From NCBI GenBank assembly GCA_026545765.1, contig CM048844.1:18050237-18114236 (forward strand): 64,000 bases of DNA, written 5' to 3'. Origin of the DNA: Plantago major (Eukaryota > Streptophyta > Magnoliopsida > Lamiales > Plantaginaceae). Both the position numbers and the translations under genes were made by a program. Of the stretch, positions 1 to 10,701 are shown piece after piece (position 1 is the first letter of the stretch; every line of letters starts with the position of its first letter). The notes beneath the pieces are model-generated. The model searched no databases and had not been told where the DNA came from. It saw only the letters and a list, made by a program, of their open reading frames with translations.

Positions 1-192
1 ATCAAGATTACACACACCAATGTAGCTCAAATCTTAACCCAGCTCCATATATCTCACTTCATTGGCCTTCCAGCAGATGTTAGAAAACGACTACGAATAT
101 GTGTTCCTCAACAATTGCTCGCTGTTTTCGTTCCCAAATGTTTGCTATTAGACATCATCTAACTTATAATAACTGTGAGTAGAACAACTTAC

Positions 193-767
193 ATGATTGC
201 AGTGCTATCATTCCTCTTCTAATGTCTTTGTAATTGCACCGAACTCTATGACCCCGGTAGCACTTCTGGATTTTAGCTACTTCTCTTTCTGCTAAATCTT
301 GCGAATTCTGCGATTTTTCATTCTAAAAACAGACAAAAATTACAACTACCAAATGCAGATTGCTGATTGCATAGAGAACAATGGAAATAAATAAGATTAG
401 CAATTAACAAGTAGGAGAAAGAATTCCAATGAAGCACATAAGAATCAATTAGACTACAATTAGGTTTCATTTCAATTCAAATTAAAGCAAGTTACCAATT
501 AGAAATGGTAAAGTAAACGGAAAGTATGAAGATATCACTTACCCCATCCAGATGATTCTCCAGTGACGCAGAAACAACACCGTTCGCATGAAACGAAGAC
601 TCTTCTCCTCTGTTTCCACCCAAAATCCGCAACGGCCGCCTGGACTGCGGTAACCGGGCCCTCGAAACAGGCCGAACGGGCAAGGCTGGCAGCTCCTCCT
701 TGCAATCAGGCTGATCCGCCAGCATTTGATCGAGCATGAGCTCCAGCGTGCTCCGACGACTCTCCAT
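193..767 (-). CDS. Class VIII myosin-derived gene lacking the motor domain (partial, runs off the left edge)
   Basis: Two exons read in phase on the minus strand. Exon 1 (767 to 543) starts MESRRSTLELMLDQML and contains ELPALPVRPVSRARLP, matching the amino-terminal signature of plant class VIII myosins (a LEEMLDSL-like helix, then PPALPxRPxSRARLPxxRR). It ends GGG before a GTAAGT donor. After a 220-bp intron ending TTTTTAG, exon 2 (322 to 193) encodes AKIQKCYRGHRVRCNY and DIRRGMIALQS. This is the first IQ motif and following helix of the myosin VIII neck, and it ends at a GTAAGT donor. In known myosin VIII proteins about 900 residues of motor lie between these parts; here only the intron does. 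The next piece (about 1-135) has myosin-neck-like words, but I find no clean open exon there. An in-frame upstream Met at 839 exists; 767 is preferred because homology begins there. A motor-less calmodulin-binding derivative or a decaying gene copy are both possible. Confidence 0.55.
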
Positions 768-839
768 CGTTGTGAGGATTTGGTTTTTTTCCGATTTCTC
801 ACTGGTGTCGGCTACATAATTAAAAACACCAGATGGCAT

Positions 840-2268
840 TGATTAATGAATCTGTAATTAATCAATACTCAGGGTGGCGTTTATTACGTGAGCGAGTACG
901 GGTGATTTGGACATTTTTGTAACAAATGGAAGGTGGACTGTGGTATGGGATTAAGAGAATCTGGTGAAATAGCTTTTGATTTTGGCTTACTTGAGTTTGG
1001 AGAATTTTGTAGTGCTAGAGGTATGGGAAGCATTTAATGCTTGAGAATTGATGAAAATGCATGTGCTAAACATGGCAGCTTTGGTTTTCCTTTTGCTTTC
1101 GCTTTATCCGGAACTCGAAGAAGCTTCAGTTTTGTAGGTCCTGTTTTCTTATTCATCACTCCCACTCCAGAATCATGACTTCAGTTTCAATTGTAACTTG
1201 CAAGTCTAGCTATTTTTATATCATTGTCATGTCTTTCATTTTCTTTAAGGTATAATATAATATTAAAAAGATATTTTTCTAACTTTTAAAAGTTTTAAAT
1301 ATTTTAATATTTCAAAGTTTGAGATTGCGGTACGAATGTCAATAAGGTACATCTTTATTTTTGGAATTTCATTCATAATAATACTAAAATTGAAGTGTGA
1401 TCGACTTGTAGAAATTTTAGAATGAGTTACTCACGGGCAAGTTTTCTACTGTCTATACGAAAGCGTGTTTGAAGTTGTTGATTTTGTTTATTTGGTGAAT
1501 TACATAGTAGTGTTATCCTCAATTATTTACTACAGGTAGTTATTTACTACAGGTAGGTGATATTAATATGTGTTGTGAATTTGTGATTGAGTATTTTACT
1601 TTGTTAATGTCAGTTTTTTTTTTTTTTAAATCGGAATATATATACAGTAAAATGTGATGATAAAAAATTGATTTGAGTGTCTATATCGTGGTTGACAACA
1701 GTACAAGTACACCAGTCAACTGAACCAAACCAAATCATCTGTTGCAATTTTGCCGACTTCATTTATTATTTTTCAACCTGATATACTCATATAAGTGATT
1801 CGCATTTTTTCTTGTTAAAACATAAATAACTTGATTAGAGGATTAAATGAGAAAGTTATTATTGGAGTATTCATTAGATATTGGTGCTAGAAGATTGAAT
1901 ACACTAATACAGGTGACAAAGTGCTACTAGTATTGAGAAGTGATAAAATAATTGTGATCTGGTTAACATCCCAAAAATACTAATCATAGTTTTAATCCCT
2001 CTTTTCGAGAGGAATGGTGGAGGTAATCATGACGAGTTATTAATTAACCAATTTCATTGAACAATCATATTAACTTGTGTTAGTGTGTACAATTGTCAAT
2101 TGCCCAGCCTTCACAATTCAGCCAAGAACGTGTGGTAACTTTACTCATACTCGATCGGTACACAGGAAAGAAGTGTTAATTAGCTTTGTATTTGGTTAAT
2201 TACGTTTAGCCGTTCACCAACGCCCAACTTCATTTTGAAAGTTAAATTTAATCATAACTATCTAACTT
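840..2268. other. Spacer upstream of the myosin-derived gene
   Basis: AT-rich sequence with no convincing exon on either strand. The first few hundred bases should contain the promoter of the minus-strand myosin-derived gene, but I cannot point to a clear TATA box. A T-run lies near 1614-1627. Confidence 0.4.
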
Positions 2269-3112
2269 CAGATTTTCTACCGTCAGTCAAGGTGTCGCCC
2301 TGACTATTGTCAGTCAATGTATCGACATCTTACACGTGTCCATTGCTCGGTATCGTCCTCAACCATTGCTCTGTATCGCCTTCAACCCGTTTTTTTTTTT
2401 TTTAACTATTAACTTCTTCCAAAAATTTTAATTATTAAAATTTTAACTCTCCTTCCCCACCACCCATCTTCTTCCCCAATCCCCACCACCACCGCCACCA
2501 ACACCACCACCCACCATCTTCTTTCCCCCCACCAACACCGCACACCACCACCAAAATCACTGCCAGAGCTTTCATGGCGGAAGCTCCAAAAAAAAAATGA
2601 TCAGGCAGCTCCGATCCGGAGCTTCCATGGCAGAAGTGGAAGCTCCAGGTCGGAGCTTCCGCCATGGAAGCTCCGGCAGTGGCGTGGAAGCTCCAGATCT
2701 AGAGCTTCCACGCCATGGAAGCTCCGACTTCCGCCATGGAAGCTCCGGCAGTGGCGTGGAAGCTCCAGATCGGAGCTTCCGTGGCGAGCTTCCGTGGGAG
2801 CTTACGTGGCGGCTTCGGTGAGTTGGTGGTGGTGGGTGTTGGTGGTGGGGAAGAAGCTAGGTAATTTAATTTTGATTATTGGTTTTGATTCAATTTTAAT
2901 TTTAAAATTTTAAGTTTGATTTTTTAATAGAGATAATTTTTTAATAGATCAAAAATATTTTTTTAACACGTATGTTAACATGCGAAGCTGACAATGCCAA
3001 GAACACTTAGTCTGAAAGGAATGATTATTCGATCTACACTGTTAAAATTTTAATCTAATTGATCAAAATAGGTGACTGACGGGGCGACACCTTGACTGAC
3101 GGTAGAAAGCCC
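2269..3112. mobile_element. Non-autonomous Mutator-like element (MULE), 844 bp
   Basis: The element is flanked by an exact 9-bp duplication, ATCTAACTT, at 2260-2268 and 3113-3121. Nine bases is the target duplication length known for Mutator-like elements. The ends form inverted repeats of about 30 bp, with TCTACCGTCAGTCAAGG at the left and its complement at the right. Inside, CCACC-rich sequence on the left (about 2455-2550) faces GGTGG-rich sequence on the right (about 2820-2855), so the inner arms can also pair. Between them lies a GC-rich block of GAAGCTCC repeats. There is no transposase, so movement would depend on an enzyme supplied elsewhere. The intact duplication suggests a fairly young insertion. 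Confidence 0.7.
2575..2815. repeat. GC-rich GAAGCTCC / GGAGCTTC palindromic repeat block inside the MULE
   Basis: The words GGAGCTTCC, GGAAGCTCC and CCATGGAAGCTCCG recur about a dozen times in both orientations. A longer unit of roughly 70 bp around CCGGCAGTGGCGTGGAAG occurs twice. The composition differs sharply from the AT-rich surroundings. Open frames over it on both strands are low-complexity by-products of the repeat. Confidence 0.6.
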
Positions 3113-3121
3113 ATCTAACTT

Positions 3122-3755
3122 ACAGTTTGAATTTTGTGTCCCTACAATTTGCAGTGCATTTTGTAGTTTTGAAGATGGAAGTTTCAAGTTTGTCGCCAAG
3201 GCTGGGCGATGGTCTTTTAGATAAGAGGAGCCATAATGTACCTTGTCATGTGGTGTGTCATATTCATTTGTAGGGGTTTAACCAATTTACACTTTTTTCA
3301 TTGCCATGTGCTGAAACCAAACCCCTTAGTTTATCTCATTATCGTTATCAATACCTATTATGCTTCCCACTTTAATTTGCCCTCTACGTCAAGATATAAA
3401 GTTGGTACAGTACTCATGTATGATGTATCCCAATTTGCACCTCTTCTTTTGCTCATCAACGGGTAGAAATTCAGCAAATCAAATGTCACAAGTCACAACC
3501 AAACAATCATCGACCTTTCTTTCTTAAAAAGTCTAATCGAGATATGTATTGAGGATTATTATAGTTCTTCCTCAAATATGTACCGAGGATTATGGTTCTT
3601 CTTCTTCCTAAAAAAATTTGCACGGTACGTGAATTGTGGATAGGAGGTTAGAGTTGGACATTTATACCAACTTATCACGGATAAATCGGGGAATGACAAA
3701 ATTGTTAAAGTGCATGGTTGTTGTTAAAAATTGAAGTTTGATAACATAAACTGAG
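3122..3755. other. Spacer, nothing recognised
   Basis: I see no exon, element end or RNA gene here. Short open frames are unsupported by composition or similarity. Confidence 0.4.
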
Positions 3756-4327
3756 CAGGAAAGGACTTGTATTGATTATGTGATGAATGTTACAAGACCC
3801 CTAGCACATATCCGGTTATATATACCCGGAGATTTCAACGGAAATTGTTGGTCAAGTTACAAGAAGATAAAATACATTTAAGACTGTAATCAGACTAACA
3901 TAAGCAAGAGAGGCGTGTTGCAGGAAAGGACTTGTACTGATTATGTGATGAATGTTACAAGAACCCTAGCACATATCCGGTTATATATATACCCGGAGAT
4001 TTCCACGGAAATTGTTGGTCAAGTTACAAGAAGATAAAATACATTTAAGACTATAATCAGACTAACATAGCATCTTAACATAAGCAAGAGAGGCGTGTTG
4101 TACTGTCTTGATCATCTCACCGTTCAATTTGATCTTGTGGTGAAGCCCTAATAGTGCCAATTTGATATTGTTTTGATGATGTACGGCATCATCAGAACTA
4201 ACATAGCATCTTAACATAAGCAAGAGGGACGTGTTGTAGTGTCTTGATCATCTCACCGTTCAATTTGATCTTGTGGTGAAGCTCTAATAGTGCCAATTTG
4301 ATATTGTTTTGATGATGTACGGCATCG
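3756..4327. repeat. Nested tandem duplication (about 165-180 bp unit x2, then about 130 bp unit x2)
   Basis: Unit A begins CAGGAAAGGACTTGTA at 3756 and again at 3921, and includes ACCCTAGCACATATCCGG. The copies differ by a few substitutions and a short indel. The tail of unit A (AACATAGCATCTTAAC) joins a second unit beginning TGTCTTGATCATCTCACCG, at about 4103 and again at about 4239. The text resembles decayed LTR sequence, but I cannot assign a family. Confidence 0.7.
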
Positions 4328-5481
4328 TTTTGTTTTCTTTTGAAACAATGAAGAAGACGAACTAATCACGCTCTTGTCCTTCGTCCAGCTTCCTAGTTCG
4401 TTTGTCAATCTTTTTCAAGTGCGTTGACTCTCTTTCAATGCTGAGTTCGTGTGTCGTGTTCATTTCTGATTGGTCCAACTTATTAGTTGGTTTCTCCTTT
4501 CCGTCCCTGCTCTTTTCCTTTATTCCTCTTTCACTCTCAAATTTATTGGCTCCTTTCTTTTCAATACATAAACTTTTGAATTCTTTGCAATTTAGTCCAA
4601 TCAAATTGTAATTCTTAGTCCCTTGATTTCTTCTTTTATTCATAAATCTTCAATAGTTGTCTAGAGTTCTGCCTAGACCTATTGGATTAAGTATTTGAGT
4701 CGTATACGTACCTTATGGATACGATATGAAGTAACTATACAATTTAGAAAACCTAGGACCTTGTCTCTTGGCCTGTATACGTAATTGTGATGTGAAATCC
4801 AGTCCGGAGGACGTCCCTTAATTAAACTGGCCGTGTAGAGTGATGCCTCAACATGAGTTTTTACATCAAATGAGCATATAATTATGACAATTGGTATTAC
4901 TGTATCCATAGGTAAGTTACTGGTCAAACTCTCACCCCCAAAGCTCTGTTCAATTACATAATTTTGGGGGTTTCAATAGGTTGAGTGTAGACTCTTATCG
5001 TACCCAAACCCATACGAGGGACATAAAAATCAATAAAATTAACACGTATCCGAATTAGACTTTGAACGGTGATTTCAGGAAACCAAAAAAAAAAAAAAAT
5101 CCCACATGCATATGGATTGGGCTCTGATAGTCCAGGAGTGGACACGATGTCTTTGGGCTCTTTGTGTTGGGTGATGGATTAATCTCTTCATAAGAACTAA
5201 GAAGACTAGGCCTGTGATTAACTTTCAGGTAAAAGGCTAAGCGAAAAGTAAGGTGCAATGCACAGTGTTAGAACTTTACCATGTTGCCATGATTTGTGCA
5301 GTCCGGGAACTTGCATAATAACCTTGAAACTTGCGATTTGTGACTAAAATGTAGTATACCCTTTAGTATCTTTTAATCAATATTTATAATGAATGACGGA
5401 GAAGAACAATGTAGATGTAGTATACACTACAAGACTGGTTCATCGATAGTTAAGGCGTGTTTATTAATATTTTTTCACTAG
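4328..5481. other. Spacer, nothing recognised
   Basis: AT-rich sequence with short spurious frames and an A-run near 5084-5098. No feature can be supported. Confidence 0.4.
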
Positions 5482-5489
5482 ATTCCAAA

Positions 5490-6254
5490 TAGGGGTGTTC
5501 GCCGGTCCAAAACCGGAACCGAACCGGATCAAAACCGGAATGGACCGGAACCGGAATCATGCATTTGTATGGCCCGGAAACCGATCCGGTAAGTATACGG
5601 TCCGGATCGGTTCCGGTTTTGGACCGTATAGACCGAATTAGAGCTTGTGTTATGATGATTGTTGAATTCAAATTGGATGGAAATAGTTTATACTTAAAGA
5701 GCATATATATTACGCAATTTCTTCACTGTATTACTATTGTTGCACTTGTAATTTGTGGCCCTTTCTACCATTTTTTGTCTAACTCTTCCTAATTCCAATT
5801 TATTAACAAAAACCAAATTCACATACTCATACTGTCATACATTGATTGCACATAATTTTCAATCAATTAAACTGCATAATTGTTTACAGAAGAATTGTAA
5901 ATCAAATGGCCACCTACTAACCAAAGCTAGGAACTAAAAGTAAATAAAGTAATGCAAAGCAAATTCAAAACGTTATGCAACTAAAATAGTATAATCATTG
6001 TAACTAACTAGATTAATTATAATTACTATATTACGTGAATCCTAGAGAAGAATAATAATAAAAAAGTTGTTTTACGGTCTTTCCGGGCCGAGACCGAATT
6101 TGTTGGTTTTTAACCGGAACCGAACCGGAACCGGAATATGACGATTTACATAAACCGAAAATTGATCCGGTAAGGATCCGGTCCAGACCGAACCGGAATA
6201 ACCGGTCCGGATCCGGTCCATTTTCCGGTCTGGACCGGATTTTGAACAGCCCTA
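5490..6254. mobile_element. Non-autonomous hAT-type element, 765 bp
   Basis: The left end TAGGGGTGTTC and right end GAACAGCCCTA form the short terminal inverted repeat typical of plant hAT-derived miniature elements. The flanks ATTCCAAA (5482-5489) and ATCCCAAA (6255-6262) are an 8-bp target duplication with one mismatch, which is the hAT length. Just inside both ends are dense runs of CCGGAACCGG and GGTCCGG words in both orientations (5503-5635 and 6090-6240), which could form a large hairpin. The AT-rich middle has no transposase. Confidence 0.7.
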
Positions 6255-6262
6255 ATCCCAAA

Positions 6263-7435
6263 CTAAACTAAACAACCGGGGATGGCTAACTATAGTACAC
6301 TCCCACTGAACTATTGTTAGTATTATAATCTAAACTATTAGATTAAGTCACAATCCTTCATTGCTATTTGACATGACTGGACATTGTATAATGAAATCGA
6401 GCTAGTCGTTTCATATTTAACGATATTATAAGGGTAAGACTCTCACACATTATATTTTCAACTTAACAAAATATACCAAAAAAACAATAAAAAATCAACC
6501 CTCCACTTGAATCGGGTTGTTTTGGTAGCTACCTAATCACAAAATTATCTCGTGATTATTGGAATTTGGACCGGGTTACTTGGTATCTAGAAAATAAGAC
6601 CAGTCTAACTACATATGTCATGGCCCTTTACGTAACTCGGGTATCCGGGCAGTGGTGTATTAGCCCAAAAATGCAAGCATGTTGTGGAATTTTATTTACG
6701 GGTTATGTGGGCACTTGTATGATATACGGGCCATACATAACATATCATCTTCCTTCCCCTTATCATACCACTTTGAAGTCAATCTATCAATCAATCAATT
6801 CAATATATATTTAAAAGATCAGTTTTTATTCAAGCCATTTTGTATACTACTTTTGTCAAGATTGAATGAGGTAATTTCTTTCAATTTTTGTATTTTTCAA
6901 GCCAAAAAAATCAAAAGAAAATTCATGTAAGGCAAGAAATCAAATTTGATTTATCCATCCTTTCATTTCGGCACTGCAAGCTTCGTTATACTAATCAATC
7001 TATCTATTATTAGTAATGATAGCTAACAGAAAATACAAAACTATTAGATATAAGGAAGATCTATGTACGACAAATCATATAATTTTGTTTGTGCAATTAT
7101 TATGTACGACAATTATGTAAGCTAAATATAGTAGGAGATAAATAAAAGATTCACCATCCCCAAAAGAGTGGAGAAATCGAATCATATAATTTGGGTCTTA
7201 AAACCGAAAATATAGTTAGTGGACTTGATTATACGACACTGACTTGCGCTCTCATTAAATATTAGTTGGAGGTGATCAATTTTTTATCAATCACAGGCCA
7301 CCCGTCAAAGTAAGTATAAATTCCACCATAAATATACCTTCATGCAATATTATGTTCCTATGTATCTACTCTACTGCACGCCTAAGAAAATCATTTCCAT
7401 AACCAGTCCCATTAATATATTCATCCCCATTTTTC
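6263..7435. other. Spacer, nothing recognised
   Basis: AT-rich sequence with short frames only. No exon structure, repeat ends or RNA gene is recognised. Confidence 0.35.
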
Positions 7436-7489
7436 AACATCCATCAAGGTATAAATTTAACCCCGAGCAGCCTGTTTAACACAACATAA

Positions 7490-8150
7490 GAGGTGAAGAA
7501 AAATGAGAATCATGAAGCACTCGATATTTGTCGAACATCCAACCCATCGTCGAACCAAATGTCGCTGCATCAAGTAACAAATTGCTATACCATCGGCAAC
7601 CCAGATTCGCCTCATCATACTGCTTTCACGGGATGGACTTGCTCGGTGTGGATATGAATTTGATGAATATTATACATCAGTATTCAACATATAAACTGAT
7701 TTCTTTTTTGTTTTTCTAATGATTTAGCAAGAGCTATTCCACATATATACGTCCCCATTTACCAAAACAACCAACGCATGACTTCCACCACTGGTTGATG
7801 GTACGTATTCACCAATTCATAATCACATACCTTGAATGTCAAATGAATTTGTTTTTAGTGGTAAACTAAATCGATTTATTAATCAAAACTGTTAATTATT
7901 ACTATATTGCAGGTCGATGTTTCGGAACTTTAGGAGGCCAGACAATTGATTGGGTAAATTGTTCACCCTATGCCACAGCCACTTGCATGATTATGAGTAC
8001 AGTATACGAGAACCGAAAGTATAAACCTCTTGATTTCAGTATACAAGAGCTCATGTGGCATTTGGATAGCTGAGCATGGTCATCAAACGCAGTGACGGCT
8101 GCTAGAGTCTATGCGCCATCGGCTTAATTGAGTTTAATTACCATCAGGAA
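7490..8150 (+). pseudogene. Decayed gene fragment, possibly papain-like cysteine peptidase
   Basis: Scattered plus-strand frames look like former coding sequence. At about 7930-8075 a stretch reads GGQTIDWVNCSPYATATC and then PLDFSIQELMWHLDS. The second phrase resembles the LSxQELVDC segment of papain-family (C1A) peptidases, which lies a fixed distance after the catalytic Cys-Trp-Ala region. The expected CWA motif is not visible. In-frame stops follow and no full exon set exists. The family assignment is weak; the safest reading is an unidentified degenerate gene piece. Confidence 0.25.
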
Positions 8151-8898
8151 TCTCTACCCTAGAATGTATAGATTGTGTTGCAGATTTGGAAGCCAATTGT
8201 TGTTATACATTGGCTACATCCACTCCAATGGTTTGATGAGTTGAACATCTTCCAAACAAATTAAATACTCCTCCGTCTTTTTACAAGGTTGTCATTTGAT
8301 TTTGTGTGAATTTTAATAAATATGTAACAAATTAGTAAGTAGATGTTAAAAATTAGAGAAAGAATAGATAAATAGAACTAGGGTGATACAAAATTAATAA
8401 GTGGAGATAGTGAGGTTTCGTTTTTAAACTTAAAGTAAAACTTTCGAAATGACAAAAAGTAAACTTTTAAAATGTTGATGGGGTCTTTTTTTTTTTTTTT
8501 TTTGGTATGGAATGGAAATATATATATATTCTAAAAAAGAAATGAAAAAATATCAGTGTTGAATATTTGAGCAGCACATAATTTTGATATTGCATACATG
8601 AACTAAAAGTAAAGGTATTTAATGAAAATATTAAACGAATTTACTTCAAACTTTAAATAGATGAAATAATAATATTTTTCATGTATTTCATATTTTATAT
8701 AGTATAATTTACCCATATTAAAAATATATAAAAAGAAATAATTAAATATTGGTCACTACAAAAATAAAGTATAAATTACCGATATTTCTTTGCTATATAT
8801 GCTAAAGAAAGTTTAAAATAAATATTTTGTTTGTCTTCCATATTTGGTAGGTCTTTTTATGTTTAATTAGTGTTAATAGATCTTAACTTTTAATTTTA
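8151..8898. other. AT-rich spacer
   Basis: Nothing coding is visible. There is a T-run near 8486-8503 and otherwise low-complexity AT sequence. Confidence 0.35.
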
Positions 8899-8942
8899 GA
8901 GTAAGTCTTCTGAAAGGCGGTCTCTAAATAACTTATCTACAA

Positions 8943-8984
<42 letters not shown>

Positions 8985-9428
8985 CAACAAACACCTCTAC
9001 GTTTTCAACATTAATGTTTTTCATATACGTGAAAAATACATTTTGTTAATAACATAAATGTTTTGATTTACAACAACGATGATTCTCTTGAAAATATAAG
9101 TACGCTCTAGATAAGTTATGTAGAGGCAAATGCCATTAAAGACTTTGTGTTAATTTTACACTTAAATTTGAACTCTTTATACACAAAGTACTCTCTAGAG
9201 AGACAGTTTCTTAATAACCCATATAGAGATAGGCATATATTATCAACAAAATAAATAATATTATTAATTATAACGTCTATGTTGTTAACAACATGTATAT
9301 TTTTAATAAGAAAAAAACATCAATGTTGTGAACATTGACATTTTGATTAATAATATTAATGATTTTCTTGACAGTGTATGTCGGTTTCTTAATAATTTAT
9401 ATATGACGGTCTCTCGGAAGAGTTACTC
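8899..9428. mobile_element. MITE with GAGTAAGTCTTC-type terminal inverted repeats
   Basis: The left end GAGTAAGTCTTCTGAAAGGC and the right end (complement GAGTAACTCTTCCGAGAG) are inverted copies. The interior repeats words around ATTAATGTT and AACATT, and includes a TTA microsatellite. Related ends occur at about 30600-30713 and 62726-62964, so this is a dispersed family. I do not recognise a coding sequence and cannot fix the target duplication. Confidence 0.5.
8944..8984. repeat. (TTA)n microsatellite
   Basis: About 13 uninterrupted ATT/TTA triplets, inside the MITE. Confidence 0.95.
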
Positions 9429-9437
9429 CCACCCATA

Positions 9438-9525
9438 TACTCCTTCCGTCCCCGACACAACTTTTCGTTGGTCCGGACATAAGTTTTAAGATAAAGTGAA
9501 TAGAGTAGGAGATATCCATATAATA
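9438..9525. mobile_element. Stowaway-like MITE end fragment
   Basis: TACTCCTTCCGTCCCCGACA resembles the CTCCCTCCGTCCC-type end of Stowaway MITEs. A related sequence in the opposite orientation ends at about 35384 with GAGGGAGTA. No matching right end is visible here, so it is a fragment. Confidence 0.35.
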
Positions 9526-9692
9526 TTTAAAGTTAATAGGCTATCTTCAATGACAGCCACTCTCAGCTTCAACTATTTTTTGTGGTTTTAGCATCTTTTA
9601 ATTCTTATTTATCAAAACATACCATATAATGCAAAAGGAAAGTCTGGATTATTCTTGCTAAAAGGCTTATTGATATTTAACTGTTTTCATTT

Positions 9693-10622
9693 TGTATTGG
9701 CCAAAATTCGCTCTTGTCAACTAGACTAACGGATCGGCCCATCAAGGCTACGGCCCAACCCATAATCCATTAATGAGTCTGCCTTGACTTCATACGCGAG
9801 TTGGACTCCAAAGGCCGGTTAGCAAGCCCACCTAGCTGAGTCATCCATCTAGCCAATCAGCCCGCATGCCACCTGACTAGCTCACACCTTGCCAACCTTC
9901 CAGCTGGTTGACGAGCTAGCTAGCTCACCTAGCTCGCCCGACCTTGCATGGATCGACTATCGATTTTGACTAACAGATTAACGACTCGAGCTTGGTCGAC
10001 TTAGTCCGTCAGTGAGCAACCGACTTACGACCACTCTCCTAACTACTTAAGACACGGTCTAATCCGTTCCAACGACCTCCTCAAGATTCGCAGGCAGACT
10101 CCAACGATGGGTGGGTTATATAGAGAAGGCTGAGGAGATGTAGGGGGGGAGGGCATTCTAACGGCAACAAACCCTAGCAATCAATCTCTCACGCCTCCAT
10201 CTCTCTCAAGCTCTATGATCAACATCAGTCGTCACCTATCATCATCCACATCGCTCATCAACATCCATCATCAAACTTCAACCATCCGCCATCATCCATC
10301 ATCCATCTCTGTCAGACAACTGCCACCTAGCTCCTTCCCGTAAGGTCAGTTAGCCCACTGCCAGTGTTCGTCCACCACATAGCTAAACCGACTCAACCAA
10401 CAGGATAAGTCGACGCTTGCCACCATCTCTCCCTCTCTATTTCTTTCATTTGATTACTCCTTCTATCAGTCATCTAACTTGAGCGTCGGAGTCCCTTCGG
10501 TCGGCACCACACCGGTGTCACCTCGTAATCTCACGTCTTTGTTTGCTATTGTTGCCTTGCAGATTGTCGGTGCCCCCCAATCTCTAACCCTAATTTTGAT
10601 TGTAGATTTCTGAGCGTCTACA
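9693..10622 (+). repeat. 5' LTR of the Tat element (930 bp)
   Basis: Starts TGTATTGGCC, ends TCTACA, and matches the two halves of the 3' LTR at 20726-21035 and 28319-28928. A TATATA box at about 10117 (GGGTTATATAGAGAAGG) probably sets the U3/R boundary. Confidence 0.92.
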
Positions 10623-10624
10623 AT

Positions 10625-10645
10625 TTGGCGCCCACCGTGGGGCCC
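10625..10645 (+). promoter_or_regulatory. Primer-binding-type site of the Tat element
   Basis: TTTGGCGCCCACCGTGGGG follows the LTR end by two or three bases. This is a common plant Gypsy leader sequence where a tRNA 3' end pairs to start minus-strand synthesis. I do not name the tRNA. Confidence 0.7.
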
Positions 10646-10701
10646 CGGCTATCAAACAAGACAATCCAGTAGCAACAACTGCGATACGCTAAGCAATCAT
10701 C

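Noticed and set aside
2597-2821. Open frame with repeated HGSSGSGVEAPD
   Set aside because: It is produced by the GAAGCTCC repeat inside a non-autonomous MULE and has no conserved partner.
4362-4643. 93-codon minus-strand frame rich in Lys, Glu and Arg
   Set aside because: No similarity recognised and it opposes a CT-rich stretch, which opens such frames by composition.
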